Assembly (NCBI GenBank): GCA_033032865.1
Contig: JAWHQI010000185.1
Span: forward strand, 744,001-808,000
DNA from: Dactylorhiza incarnata
Lineage: Eukaryota; Streptophyta; Magnoliopsida; Asparagales; Orchidaceae
Direction of reading: 5' to 3'
Length of the DNA: 64,000 bases
The position numbers were made by a program, and so were the translations under genes. Positions 10,461 to 22,713 of this stretch are shown in pieces; the stretch's first letter is position 1; the number at the start of each line of letters is the position of its first letter. Below the pieces are notes generated by a model. That model made no database searches and was not told the DNA's origin. It worked only from the letters and a program-made list of their open reading frames with translations.

Positions 10461-12767
10461 TCAGGATTCCTTTTCAAGAAGATGGGTTAACGGCTTTGTG
10501 ATTTTGGAAAAATTTTGTATAAAGCGCCGATAGAACCCTGCGTGCCCTAGGAAACTACGAATAACTTTTACGTTTGTTGGAGGGGGGAGCTTTTCAATCA
10601 CTTCAATCTTGGCCCTATCGACCTCGATCCCTATGCCTGAAATTTTATGACCAAGGACTAATCCTTCCTTGACCATACAATGGCATTTCTCCCAATTAAG
10701 TGCTAAATTCGTTTCCTCGCATCGCTGCAACACACGCTCAAGATTTTTTAAACAATTTTTAAATGAATTTCCGAATACGGAAAAGTCGTCCATAAACACT
10801 TCCATCACCTCCTCTACTAACTCGTCAAATATCGCCAGCATACATCTTTGAAATGTAGCTGGCGCGTTACAAAGACCAAATGGCATCCTTCGATAAGCGA
10901 AGGTGCCAAAGGGACAAGTGAAAGTGGTTTTCTCTTGGTCGTCGGGCAAAATTGGGATTTGAAAATATCCCGACAAACCATCGAGAAAACAGTAGTAGGA
11001 GTGACCTGAAAGGCGCTCTAAGATTTGATCAATAAACGGTAGAGGGAAGTGATCCTTACGGGTGGCATCATTTAGTTTTCGGTAATCGATGCACATCCGC
11101 CAACCCGTAACAGTACGGGTTGGGATCAACTCGTTATTCTCATTAGCTACTACCGTAACGCCACCTTTCTTCGGTACGACTTGTACTGGGCTAACCCAAG
11201 TACTATCCGATATCGGGTAGATAATTCTCGCGTCCAATAGTTTGATCACTTCGGCCTTAACGACTTCTTTCATGTTAGGGTTTAGCCGCCGTTGAGGCTG
11301 GACCGAATTTCGGGAATTATCTTCGAGAAAGATTTTATAAGTGCATAAGGAAGGGTTTATACCCTTAATATCCGAAATTTGCCACGCAATTGCATGGCGG
11401 TGCTTTCTTAAGACAATAGCTAACTCAGAAATTTCCGAGTTGCTAAGTTCGGATGAAACGATGACGGGTAGCTTCGACTCTTTTTCTAAAAATAAATACT
11501 TAAGGTGAGGGGGAAGTTGCTTTAGTTCTAAAACGGGTGGTTCTTCATAAGAAGTTTTGATTTTCAATTTTTCTAAAAATAGTGGTTCGGGTGGTGTGAA
11601 ACGAGTGACTTCTTCTTCTTCCAGACAAAAGAGTTCGGCGAGCTCGGACTCGTGACTCGAGGTGGAGACTAACTCGGGAGGTGAATCGAATTCCCAACAC
11701 TCTTCCAGGTAAAAACACGAATCATCGTTTTCTAATGTGTTCCGCATCGAGGAATTTATGTCGAAAGAAACTTCATCGTCTCCAACCCGAAGGAGGAGCT
11801 TTCCGTTACTTACGTCAATAATGGCGCGGGAGGTGGCAAGGAAGGGGCGGCCGAGTATGAGGGGTACTTCGGCATCCTCTTCGATGTCAAGAATGACAAA
11901 GTCCACCGGGAAGATGAACTTGTCGACCTTGACGAGCACGTCCTCCACTATTCCTACCGGATATTTTAAAGAGCGATCCGCTAATTGAATACTCATTCGA
12001 GTGGGGCTTGGATTTCCTAGACCTAGTTTCTTAAATAGTGAAAAAGGCATGAGATTGATACTTGCTCCCAGATCCGCTAAAGCGTGTTTTACTAACGAAT
12101 TGCCAAATAAACACGGGATGGAGAACCGTCCCGGGTCATTCACTTTTCTAGGCAATTTGTTGAGTACAACCGCGGAGCATTCTGCGTTCAATGAAATATG
12201 CGAAATATCTTCTAATTTTTTCTTATTGGAGAGCAACTCCTTAAGATATTTCGCATATTTAGGCATTTGAGAGATAGCCTCGCAGAAGGGTACATTAATG
12301 TGAATTTGCTTTAAAATATCTAAAAACTTTTTATAATTCTTTTCGGCGCTCTCGCTTTTAAACTTAGATGGATACGGAATATTTGAAGTAGAAGCGCGTG
12401 GAGCTAACGTAGCAGGTAAATTCAAAGATAAAATAGGAGGAGGAGGAGGAGGAGGGGAGGAAGTTACCATGGGTTCGTCCTGTTTTGAAACCACCTCCTT
12501 CCCGCTTCGGAGTGTAATCGCATTTGCGCTCTCCTTTGGGTTTGGCTCCGTGTTTCCCGGAAGGGCTCCTTGCTGGCGCTCGGAGATTATCTTTGCTAGC
12601 TGGCCCACTTGGTTCTCCAAATTTTTTATCGATCCGGTGAGGTTCCAGATGTTCGCTTCATTTGTAGCAACATATTTTGCAAAAACCTCTTCAAGCGGAG
12701 AGGGCTTTTGCTGTTGCGATGGAAAACCGGGTGGATTAAAATTTGGAGGGGGAGTTAAATTAAGAAG
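10461..12767 (-). pseudogene. Athila protease and reverse transcriptase
   Basis: A long open frame; the first ATG gives 719 aa from 12620, and the frame is continuous with gag across the stop at 12768. The protease active site DLGASINLMP is near residue 183, the Athila form. RT runs from about residue 440 to 690, with the first catalytic region FLDGLSGYF near 545, MPFGLCNAPATF near 580 and the FMDD box at 609-612, all intact. It ends with RRFIQNFSKITKPLTHLL, where a frameshift separates RNase H. This is the best preserved enzyme block in the window. The premature gag stop and the shift would still prevent a complete polyprotein. Confidence 0.92.
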
Positions 12768-13910
12768 TTAATTTGGAGGTTGATTTAAATTTAAGGGACG
12801 CTGAGCATTTCCTTGATTGCTCCATGAGAAATTCGGATGATTCCTATAACCCGCATTGTAGGTGTTATTATACGGAGCGGTGTTCGGGTTATAGGAAGGC
12901 CGAGGCGGATTTCCCATGTAATCAACTTGCTCTTCAAGTAAAACATTATTAGCCCAAGGAGGAGTGGCGGAGGAAGCAGACATCTCCGCCACTTGCTTTG
13001 TTAAGCGCTCAACTTGTAAAGCCAAATTTGCGTTAGCGTCTATTTCAAAAATTCCGGCCGGCTTATTAGGCCGCGCTCGGGGCATGTTCCATTGGTACGC
13101 ATTTGTGGCCATCTCTTCGAAAAGCTCTTGAGCGGCGATCAGGGTTTTATTATTTAATGTCCCTCCGGCGGCCGCATCAATCATTTGCCTCGTTTGGAGA
13201 TTTAAGCCATTATAAAATATTTGCACTTGTTGCCAAGTGGCAAGTGCGTGGTGAGGGCATCGGCGCAAAAGCTCCTTGAAGCGCTCCCATGTGTCATAGA
13301 GAGTCTCCGAGTCAATTTGCATGAACGACGCAATATCCGTGCGTAATTTAGCGGTCTTTGAAGGCGGGAAATATTTATTGAGAAATTTTTCCGCCATTTT
13401 GGCCCATGTAGTGATGGATCCCCTTGGTAGGGAGCCCAGCCACTGCTCTGCCTTAGACCGCAAAGAAAAAGGAAAAAGACGTAATCGAATGGCGTCATCG
13501 GTGACGCCATTGATCTTAAATGTGTCGCAAATTTCAAGAAAGTAAGAAATATGTGAGTTTGGATCCTCGTCCGGTTGACCATCAAAGGTCACCGATTGTT
13601 GCACCATTTGTATGATGCTGGACTTGATCTCAAAATTATTGTTCGCCACCGTGGGGCGAACAATACTCGATTGTGTGCCTTCTAAATTCGGCCGCGCATA
13701 ATAGGACATGGTCCGTTGCGCGTCCTCATTAGGATTTGGCTCGTTAAGATTAGGAGGATTAAGATTATGATCCATGTTCGCTGCGTTAGTGTCCCCGATC
13801 GACTCTTCGGATTCTACTTGATTTCCTTGATCACGAGAACGGCGGTGCCTCAAAAGGGTTTGCTCGATTTCTGGATCAAAAGGAAGAATCGAAGTGCTAC
13901 CACGGGTCAT
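12768..13910 (-). CDS. Athila GAG protein
   Basis: A 380-aa ORF starting MTRGSTSILPFDPE. The conserved Athila GAG core is present: KSSIIQMVQQ, EDPNSHISYFLEICDT, AIRLRLFPFSLRSKAEQWL, KYFPPSKTAKLR and TWERFKELLRRCPHH. GAG assembles the virus-like particle in the cytoplasm. No CCHC knuckle is visible. It ends at a TAA (12768-12770) after an Asn/Pro-rich stretch. Because pol continues in the same frame, this stop probably cuts an originally single gag-pol frame. The start lies 266 bp inside the primer site, a plausible leader length. Confidence 0.88.
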   Translation of the reverse strand: MTRGSTSILPFDPEIEQTLLRHRRSRDQGNQVESEESIGDTNAANMDHNLNPPNLNEPNPNEDAQRTMSYYARPNLEGTQSSIVRPTVANNNFEIKSSIIQMVQQSVTFDGQPDEDPNSHISYFLEICDTFKINGVTDDAIRLRLFPFSLRSKAEQWLGSLPRGSITTWAKMAEKFLNKYFPPSKTAKLRTDIASFMQIDSETLYDTWERFKELLRRCPHHALATWQQVQIFYNGLNLQTRQMIDAAAGGTLNNKTLIAAQELFEEMATNAYQWNMPRARPNKPAGIFEIDANANLALQVERLTKQVAEMSASSATPPWANNVLLEEQVDYMGNPPRPSYNPNTAPYNNTYNAGYRNHPNFSWSNQGNAQRPLNLNQPPN

Positions 13911-14176
13911 ACACTAAAAAGAGAAGGAAGGAAGAAGAAAAAGAGGGAATATTTTTTTTTTGTTCTTTTAGGCAGATTAAGTTAGTCTTGGACTTCCCAA
14001 GATCTACCCGGTGAAGGGTTTGCAAGGTACTAGGAGGTGAGATGGGATGACACCCCAAACGTCCCTTTCCAAGATTTTAATTTCACCCTTAAGATTTTCA
14101 AAAATAGAAAAAACTAAAATAAAAACGACATGATAAAATTAATAGCTATCCTTGTTTCAAAATATCTACGCAAAAG
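13911..14176 (-). other. Athila 5' leader
   Basis: The untranslated stretch between the primer site and gag. It contains a segment (13979-14090) that also occurs in the 3' region near 8080-8165, including GGACTTCCCAAG and the phrase GTACTAGGAGGTG. Nothing coding is seen. Confidence 0.6.
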
Positions 14177-14194
14177 TCCCCGGCAACGGTGCCA
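14177..14194 (-). other. Athila primer binding site (tRNA-Asp type)
   Basis: On the minus strand it reads TGGCACCGTTGCCGGGGA, six bases after the 5' LTR end. It matches the complement of the plant tRNA-Asp 3' end with a single change (GGCGCC to GGCACC). This sets the element orientation. Confidence 0.85.
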
Positions 14195-14200
14195 AAAACT

Positions 14201-15957
14201 TGATATTTAATTTTTGCGGTTTTGAAATTTAGTGAAGGTTTGAGATTTTCTCCAAAACTATATCCGATAAAGGCAAGTGTACCTTATCGTCTATAGTATA
14301 GGATATTAAGAAATACCAAGGTCGTATTCCACGGGGCACGTTGATTACTTCTACTTTGAGGAAAGTCGCTATTATCTTATCTAATGATATTTTGGGGTTT
14401 TGGTTACTTAGCTAGAAAAAGAGAAATTGCAAGCTAAATTAAGGGTTTAGATGATGATAAAAGAGGCTAGTACTCAATCAAAAGTCACCTTGGAGTGAGA
14501 AAAGACAAGTGAAAAGAAATTAAATCTAATTCCGTTTAAATTGAACTACTTGACCATGGAGGTTCCCGAAGCTCGAACATGCCTCTCTCGAGGTTAATGC
14601 CCAACTAAGTTTAGGAAAAATCAACCGGACTCTCGTCCTATAATCGATTACCTAAAACTTGCTTTACGAAGTGAACCCCGCTATTGGATTTGACTCCAAT
14701 CCGGGAGATTTACGTCATCCTCTCTCGAGGGGTGCGTGCAACTCTCTTTACCCTTGAGTGATCAATTCATACTTTGAGCCTCTCGGCTAACTAAGTATGA
14801 AAACATAAGCGAAAACCATATATCGAAAATATGGCCTCACTAATTATAAATCAAGGGTAATTCAAGTGTTTGTAAAAACGGAAAAAGAAAACTTTAGAGA
14901 AAAATAACTTGTCTAACTCATCCTCGGATCATTTTGATCGAGTACTAATGAGGATTAGTTAATCATGGTGGAGGGGGAAGAGAAAGAAAAATAAAAATGC
15001 ATAATAAGAAAATTTAACTAAGTAAGGAGGAGACAAAATCAAGAGAACAAACTAATTTTTATTTAAATGAAAACTATTACAAATCTTAAGAGAAGAGATC
15101 GCAAGCTAGGAAAAACAAAGTTACAAACTTAAACTAGGCTATTGTATTGAAAGAAAGCTAGTACATTGCATGAGAAAAGGAAGAGAGCATGAAAGTAAAG
15201 TCACATGAACATGAAAATGAAAGTGAAAAAATACTCAAGATTGGCTCCAACAGCACCTCCCCCACTCCAAAATTCTGAACCCTGGACTCAAGGAGAACCT
15301 CTGAATTTATAGGAAAAAATTTCAGATTACATGCCCTTGGTCACGGGCGTGACCAAGGGCGTGACTGCACTATTCACATCGGATCTGACAGCGGCGTGGG
15401 CTTTCTGGACGGCGCGGCGAGAAATGACATGTCACGGGCGTGACATGTCGGGTCACGGTCGTGACTTTGGACGTCTGCATTAAATGCGGCGTGGGCTGGA
15501 ATTTGGCGCGGCGGTGAAGCAGAGATCACGCGGGCCAGTCACGGCCGTGACATGTGGGTCACGGGCGTGACTCAAGTTGACTTCTCGACTGCAGCTCCAC
15601 GTCTCGACGGCGGCTCTACGTGGAAGATTCTAAGATTACACGCCCCCGGTCACGGGCGTGACTTTGGGTCACGGGCGTGACCTGGGGCGTGACTTGGTGT
15701 GGACTGGTTCAAACAGCGTGGCATCGATTCTGGACTGATCTTCAGGTTACACGCCCTTGGTCACGGGCGTGACCGAGGGCGTGACATGCCATTTTTCCTA
15801 TTTTGTCCCAAAATTCTGCAAAAATTGAAATTAAGCTAAGTTAGAATCAAAATTACAAAAAGAACTACTTATAACCTAAAATTGACATAAAAAGGAAAAT
15901 TCATATTAAATATTTACAAAATTTTCTATTAAAAAGTTATAAAAATACTACTTATCA
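14201..15957 (-). repeat. Athila 5' LTR
   Basis: 1,757 bp, same termini as the copy at 5193. The TATA-like box CTATAAAT (minus) lies at 15305-15312, with the GTCACGGGCGTGAC array upstream at about 15340-15785. This copy keeps an extra 13-bp GACC…GCGTG unit near 15770 that is missing from the 3' LTR. Confidence 0.93.
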
Positions 15958-18900
15958 ATTACAATAAGAAAGGGCTCATGCCCTGTACATCATGTTCTCA
16001 CTACAAGATCACTCGCGCAAGCTAACTACTAATCACTCACTAATCCTGAAACTTGTTCTCCTGTACTAGACTGGCCTGCCTCCATCTGCACCGGCCTCTG
16101 GTGCTGCTGCGTCTCCTCGATCCCCTAAAATGATATGGTCCACCGACCGTTAGTCAAAAAGACTAAGCCTTGTTTCCCCCCCCCCCCATCCATCCACCAG
16201 TGCCCTAGGCACCGAGCGGGACGACAAAGCGGAGGACATCAAGGGGTAGAAACAAGTAGATGACGTGGCCTAGCTACAGGAACAACTACCACTACATAAG
16301 TGTGCATATTTAATTAAAGCAGTAAATAAAGCATAATAAAGAGCATGTAAAGGACAGTAAGTAAGAGTGGAAAAGTAACCATTGATTTATAGGAATGCCC
16401 ACACAAACCTATAGACCAAGGGGTCGTTTAGCAGGGCCTATCGTATAAAAGTCCCATAACCAATTTATACGATATGGGTAGAGGTTGAAATGCAATGCTT
16501 ATGCCATGACATGCAAAGTTATGCAGTTTAATGATATGTTCATACAAGTGCAACTTACACACCTCGACTCTATGCACACAGACCTTTAGCTCCCCCCTTT
16601 TGGAGCTAGCAAGACTCCCAGGATACTCCTATAGTGGCAAACGGAAGTAGTGGGTTGGGTCTCACCCACCTCTAGGTTGGCAGTCACACTACCTAACCTA
16701 GACCTATCATACGCCTCAACGCAAAACCGCAAAGCATCTGCGTACTCCTACTGGCTGGACCACTAGACTTTCATGTCTAAGTGCAAATTCCACACTTGCC
16801 GAGTCAATGTATCGACGTCGGTGTGAACGATCATCCAATACTGAAGACCCACCACCTTTATGCACATGCAAACATGTCTACCATCTATCTCCGAGATGTA
16901 AGCTCCCCGGGCAAACCTGCCCGTCTCCATAACTTTCCGAGCCACCGGCTCGCCGGACAAACCTGTCCGCACCAACAAGCATTACTGAGTCACAAGCTCA
17001 CCAGACTAATTAGCCTACTGCTACAACCACCGAGCCTACCGTTCGTAAGACCAAACCGACTAATACACTCGTAACAATTGGGTGTGGGTGGGTGTATTAT
17101 TAAGTTAATCTTGTAAAACAACTTATCCATATAATTTATGGTTAATCTTGGACTTCCCGAGAATTTCCCTGTAAGGGGCTCGCTACGGTACTAAAAACTA
17201 TAATGGGATGACACCCCAAAGTTCCATTCCCAAGGTACTTAGTGTTTATTAGTGACTACCCATAGGAAAACCCCTCTTATTATTACACTTGGATTAACCC
17301 TAAGTACTTTATGACCCGCTAAGGGAAAGACGATCTTTCGTCAATCCCGAGCACAATTTTACCCTTAACTCACAAAGCACGCTCTCATCACCTAAACTTC
17401 TTTTTGGTGACCTTCAACTATTCAACCAGGCTAGATACACCAACTACCTTCCATTCCCACTTACTGGTCTCCAATTTAATCAAGTTTTACAGTTTTACTA
17501 TACGCAGACCAAACGAGTTATTTGAGTTGCATAAGAGGAGGTACCCCAAATATTCATCCGACTGGCTCAAGATTATTTCTGGGAGTCTATCATGATATTT
17601 TAAGTCTAAATCCAGAGGATCATATATTTTCCTTATTTAATTTGCATTTATTATAATTTCTCCAACATTGGCCAAGCATGAAATTGAACATGAAGTGTAA
17701 GATCTTCTTATGATATGGCCCATATAAAATTATGGTAAATCTATGATGTCAAGACAACACTAAATACAGAATACCAAAATTTTGCAATAAGGGGTTGATC
17801 TCTAATTATAATATTGAATAACTACCCCAAATTAGAAATTAAAGCAGGAACCACCAAAAATACTTGTCCAAAAATTATGGAAAATTTACTAGAACTTTAT
17901 ATTGATCAGAAAAGTCTACTGACTAAATTTCAGAATTTATCAGAACAAATTAGTCACACAAACAAATATTCCAAGTAAACTCGTACTAGGGAAAATTGTG
18001 AAGCAACCTACTGATAAATAACTCCAACAATTATACAAAAATTCACGGAGCTTTATACTGCCCTAAAATGTCCTACCACCAAATTGCAAATTTTTCCAGA
18101 GAGTATTGGACCCTCAATTATTTTTCTTAATACTAAGACAAATCAAGTGCCTTGTGAATGAAGTACTAGTTAAATCACTTAATTAAATACACAAAAATTA
18201 CCAGAGGTCGATCATATAATTATAAAGGCACTACCAAGGTTTCACCATCATCCAAGACCATTTGAGCATGTACATTTCTTTTATAAGGAGGTTCCCAAAA
18301 ATGATTATAACTCATTTCAGAGAGAATAATAGGTCCTAAAATTCTCTTAAAATTTCCTGGGAATATTTTCACCCCATAAACCTATCTACCGAGTTTTATG
18401 CCCATCCATGGATATATGCCCCTATGTCCCTCACAATGCTCAATGTGCAACCCTAAGGTTAAAACTAGGGTCCTAAGGTATATCCACCCCACATCATCCC
18501 AAATAACTCATGGAGGTGTTTTAGGTGATCCCAAACCAGTGGTCAAGGTTTCACATCATGTTGATGAGATTTGACCACCTAATTCCATCATGTGCACTTT
18601 TGTCTTAGTTTGACCTAGTTTGACCAAACTTGGGTTAACTAATTACCCAACCAAATCAGTCCCAATTGGGATGAAATTTTTACCAGGGTCATATAATAAT
18701 CGTAAAGAGGAGCCACCAAAATTTGTAGGGTATTGGAGGTCATTAGACTGTATAATTAAATAATATATAAATTATTAAATTGTTACAAAAACCTTAGAAA
18801 TATGTTCTCCTAAAATTTCCATTTCTGGATACGACAAGGGTGTAGGTATAAACAACCTATGTTTCAATTTTCAAGTCAATCCCATGACCCAATCAAAAGT

Positions 18901-20339
18901 TATTCCAAAATTAGTGTCTGTCCTACCCTAAGGACCAGTCCCACCAAAATGGACATACAGGGAGCTACAAAGCTCCTTTTGTGCTGAAATTAATTTTAAA
19001 ATGAAGTAGACTTCAAGGGCTACAACTTTGTTGTTGACCACGATTTCTGTAGAGGGCCCTAAGTATTTTTAACAAATTAATCTATGCACTACCAGTAAAG
19101 GGGCAAAAAAATACAATGCCAAATAAACTAGTTACTAGATCTATGCACAGATCTTAAAGCCAAAAATGTGTGGCATCCCATCATTTTTTCCAATCAGCCA
19201 ATGACCACGGTTTGCCCATCCTGTAGCAACTTGGGAGGTGATTTCCCGGCTGCCTAGATGCTGTCCCGGTTGGCCAATGCCTCCACCACCCCCTTTGAGG
19301 TGCCGACCGACGATGTATGGTGGTTGGCCAGCCGGAGGCGACCGGAATCCAGATTTTTAAACGTGGGAAGAAAGCTTGATCACAAGCTTCCGGCTATGCC
19401 AATTCAAGAGCAATTGGCCCCAAATCTAGTGGCCAAAATGATAAGATCTACCCACTAAGAAATAGACAAGAGGGGAGGATCTGAATTGCGGCTTGTAGTT
19501 GTGTCAATCGCCGGTTCGCCATTGTTGGTCGAGAGCTCTTGAGCGCCACGCCGGTAGGTGCTTAGATAGAAAAATTCTTCTAGAAAAGTGGGAGAAACTC
19601 ATTCCCTCCGCCCCTTGAGCCCTTTTATAGATCCAAATCCTGGTGGGGAGGGGAGATGAAGCTTGGGATTCCCCCATTAACACCATTCATGGTGAAATTT
19701 TCGTCCATCGCCAAAGGTCACCCATTTCACCTTCCTTAAAGTTGGAAAACCTCGTAATATTCTTCTAATTGATAGGGGGAATGAACCCCCATAAATTGGG
19801 AGTACTTTTGGACTCCCTTGGCCATGATAGGGTTTAGCTACCATCGGCGCTAGTGCTAGCGCCAACGTCGTTAGCCCCTCGGCGGCGTAATGCTTACCGG
19901 TTTGGCAATCGTTAGGCGCTACTGCTAGCGCCAGCGCTAGAACTAGCACCTGCGCTATCATTTCGATGGTATTTGGTTCATCTCAGCGGTTCAGTTTTCG
20001 TCTCAGCGGTTCACCTAAACCAGCACTATCGCCAGCGCTAGCCGCTAGCACCGGCGCTAGCGCCGTGCTCAATATACCTCTTTCTTCCTACGGTTGGGTA
20101 ATTCAGGTACTATGAGGGGACCTCTTTACTAGGTTAGACACGTCATGGTGGGTTCATGGGTCACGACGATGCCCTAAGGCCAACCTTAGGCTTGGTAACT
20201 AGAAATCACTATCCGTAGACCATGGCAATTTTTGCCTCAAGCCTAAGCTCTTATGTTATCTTTGCGTATCCTAGGGTTTTGTCATGACCTAGTCATGAAA
20301 AAACAATCCTAGGGGTCTAGTCATTTAGGGGAGGTTACA
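15958..20339 (-). repeat. Tekay-like 3' LTR, main part (after Athila insertion)
   Basis: It continues the LTR broken at 5192 and ends GGGGAGGTTACA at 20339. It aligns with 22934-27353 almost without gaps. Ten mismatches were counted by eye in a 195-bp stretch (near 17650-17845), so the pair is roughly 95% identical there. It contains a C-run at about 16177-16189, a minus-strand TATA box CTATAAAAGG at 19621-19630, and the GCTAGCGC/GCGCTAGC palindrome cluster at 19845-20065. Short ORFs in it are not conserved in the other LTR and are not genes. Confidence 0.88.
19621..20065 (-). promoter_or_regulatory. Tekay-like LTR core promoter and upstream palindrome cluster
   Basis: The TATA box (minus strand CTATAAAAGG, 19621-19630) is followed upstream by clusters of GCTAGCGCC/GGCGCTAGC words (19845-19960 and 20024-20065). 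Between them are two copies of TCTCAGCGGTTCA (19981-20014). The same layout occurs in the right LTR with TATA at 26604-26613 and words at 26860-27080. Promoter function follows from LTR biology; the role of the palindromes is inferred. Confidence 0.65.
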
Positions 20340-20735
20340 AATACCAATAAATAATAATAATAATTTCGTCCTCGATATTCTGGCTAGGCTTGCGGGGTTT
20401 TCACTGAGAGTGACTGAACATAACATGCCCTAAGGATCAAAGTTATTTCTGACTCGAAGAACACCAACTATCTCTAACACACTACTTCTAGTGGCTCTCA
20501 AGTGTGCTCCTCCTCAAATTCAAAGCCAAGTGTCTTTAAATCCTCATCCTGGATCCAAGATGGTGGAATTCTGCGCCTTTGTCCCTCTGAGGGTGGAAAG
20601 CTGTGTTGAACGTCAACCAAGAGCCCAAATAAGCCTAGACTGATCTTCACTTCTAAGATGTAACCCGTCCATCCTGATCCGACACGATCATCCTGGTCAC
20701 ACCACGATAACGGACAAACTGCTCAACAAATCCCA
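20340..20735 (-). other. Tekay-like internal 3' region
   Basis: Next to the LTR, the minus strand reads ATCGAGGACGAAATT, a phrase commonly found just before the 3' LTR of Tekay/Del elements, and then an ATT microsatellite. The expected G-rich polypurine tract is not visible, so it is probably eroded. No recognisable chromodomain or other ORF is found in the rest. Confidence 0.55.
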
Positions 20736-21005
20736 TCAAACACCAACGAGAGTGTCCGTCCAGCCTGGGGTGACCCTAGCTACCTTGGTCAATCTATCCT
20801 TGATGTTCCAAATGAACTTGTGCTCAGAGTGGGGATGTGGTAACTTGTGTATAAAATCCATGATTATATCCTCGAGCTTCCACTCCCTAACATGGGAAGA
20901 AACTGTGGTTGTTCCCCAAAGACTCTTGCACTTGGTCTTCACTAGTCTACAGACTTGACCGTGCATCACAAACCTACGACATCTTTCTTTATTCTGGGGA
21001 AACAC
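20736..21005 (-). pseudogene. Chromovirus integrase fragment
   Basis: An 89-aa open stretch on the minus strand. It contains CRLVKTKCKSLWG (end of the zinc-binding region) and EWKLEDIIMDFIHKLP with the first catalytic Asp in MDF, then IWNIKDRLTKVA. These match the start of the gypsy chromovirus integrase core. The second Asp and the Glu are absent because the sequence ends or is deleted. It is the only clear protein trace in the Tekay-like internal region. Confidence 0.8.
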
Positions 21006-22692
21006 ACGCTCTGGGATACACCATCTTTCTGGTGAATAAAGCTCTTTTTATATGGGTAGACAATGCTTCTATAAAGTTTTCTCCGCATGTTTAGGTTCTT
21101 ATTCCTTCAAGTATATCCGAGTGATCAATCATCTCCACTCTATAACATATCCAGTTCTTACCATTGGTGGGACTGATCAGATCGTCAGTCGTCCCAATCA
21201 TCCTCAAATTTTATGGTGGTGAACTTGTGAACCTTATGAGTATATGTTAACCAATCTTTATTAGTATCCATGTTTGTAAGATGGCTCCCAATCATTTTTG
21301 ATTCATAAAGTATACGTGTAAAATCTTTTGAATCTCTAAGGTTTTCACAAGTTGATTTCATCAAGGAAATATCATCACGCTTATTTCACTTAATTCCTAT
21401 CACTTCCACATATGCTAGTCTTGATCACTTTCGGATGGTCCAAAGTAAGATAAACTTAGATCGTTCTTATCATAGAAAACTCCAACACTATATTCTAAAT
21501 CCAATAATTCATCGTCTAAGATCTCTATTTATTCATCATCAAAGCTCCCAAGGTTTGAGGATTGTTATCGTAGTTAAACTTTTCTACCAGGATAGGGCGT
21601 GATTTTTAACAAATCGTAAGTTGATCACCTCTGAATACCCAAAACCACAAGAACTTCCGGATATAACTATACTTATAAGATCTAATTTCCATCCTCAACT
21701 TATAGAATGGGACATCGACATCCCTAAGGGATTAATCTTGGTGACTTTAAATTTTTAATGATTCAACTAAGGTCAAGTCGTTGCTTGATCACCGATGTCT
21801 ATCCATTGTCCTAGTAATACCACAGATCATCATTCCGAACATACTGTTACACAATCTCATCTTTGCCCGAGTAACATCGAATATGATCAACTTCAAAATC
21901 ATTATGTTCGCGACCCAACATTTTTTTTAAAATTAAATCTAAGGGGAAGCCCAAGTTAGTAACTAATTTGCCCAATAAACAAAAGGTAAGCCCCAATAAA
22001 CAAAAGATAAACCACTATCCATTTTGGGCTAAGTATCTTCAATATCACTATGTTATATTCGTCCTAGGTATGCAAACAATCCTTAGGGCTTACAACTTTA
22101 GACTTGGGGTTCTATCTTGAGACTTGTTGGTATACTCCACAACTTAGACTTTTCAAGGTACCCTTTATGACAACCTTATCAGGTTCAACATGTGACCCAA
22201 TCCCAAACGGGTCTCTTCTGAACTTGAATTCTCATCCGACCCCCGGTGCTTGTCATGGTGGTTGTCTCAATGTAAACATATCACTGGTACGAGGGTTAGT
22301 CTATGAGTCCCATACCATTCAGCTTATGTGTCAATCTCTCTCTCTAGCCTCTTTGGGGTATCCTCGTACCTTAATCAACTTTATACCTACAGTCTATTTT
22401 AGGCCAGGGCATGGAGTAAATTATCATGGTAAGTCATGTGTCCTAGTGGAGTTTAAATCTAACTCATTGACTAAAGGACTGTCTAAAGAGATCTTTGTGG
22501 CAGGAGGTATTCCCTGTTGGGGCAGGGTTCACCACAGGCTACAAAAGAAAACTTGCCAAAAGGTTCAGTTAAAAGTGGACTTTTTCATGTGATTTCCCCA
22601 TATAGGCACACCATTGCTTCCGCTGCTTAGTTTGTCCTCAAACTAAACTCGCGCGGGGTGGCCCAGGGTTTGTCGAATTATTTTCTTCAGAT
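21006..22692 (-). other. Tekay-like internal region without recognisable genes
   Basis: About 1.7 kb where gag, protease and RT would be expected in a full element. I recognise none of them on either strand. A 162-aa open stretch on the plus strand (22104-22592) matches nothing I know and is antisense to the element. The region is probably a deleted and mutated leader/gag remnant. Confidence 0.5.
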
Positions 22693-22699
22693 CGAGGTT

Positions 22700-22713
22700 T
22701 CCTCTGATACCGC
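22700..22713 (-). other. Tekay-like primer binding site (tRNA-Met type)
   Basis: On the minus strand it reads GCGGTATCAGAGG directly after the 5' LTR end. This is one base off the usual TGGTATCAGAG initiator-tRNA-Met site. It shows that the right LTR is the 5' LTR. Confidence 0.75.

Larger units (their letters stand above)
5193..15957 (-). mobile_element. Athila-type Ty3/gypsy retrotransposon, nearly complete
   Basis: A 10.8-kb minus-strand element with LTRs at 5193-6936 and 14201-15957. LTR ends are TGATATTT and CTTATCA, and the target duplication is ATTAC (5188-5192 and 15958-15962). The primer site at 14177-14194 matches the 3' end of tRNA-Asp with one mismatch, usual for Athila. Coding order is gag, protease, RT, RNase H, integrase. 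Protein motifs are Athila-like: DLGASINLMP in protease and FMDD in RT. The frame has stops and at least two shifts. No env-like ORF remains between integrase and the 3' LTR. LTRs look very similar (about four mismatches in a 300-bp stretch compared by eye), so it is the young member of the nest. Confidence 0.92.

Noticed and set aside
11737..12771. Plus-strand ORFs opposite Athila pol
   Set aside because: Shadows of the minus-strand protease and RT frame.
16177..16189. C-run as a possible sequencing or assembly error
   Set aside because: A comparable C-run sits at the same place in the other LTR (about 23155-23170), so the tract is real; only its length is uncertain.
16763..17595. ORFs in the Tekay-like LTR
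   Set aside because: Not kept open in the other LTR copy; LTR-internal noise.
22104..22592. 162-aa plus-strand ORF in the Tekay-like interior
   Set aside because: Antisense to the element, no recognised domain, and no similarity I can name; likely chance.
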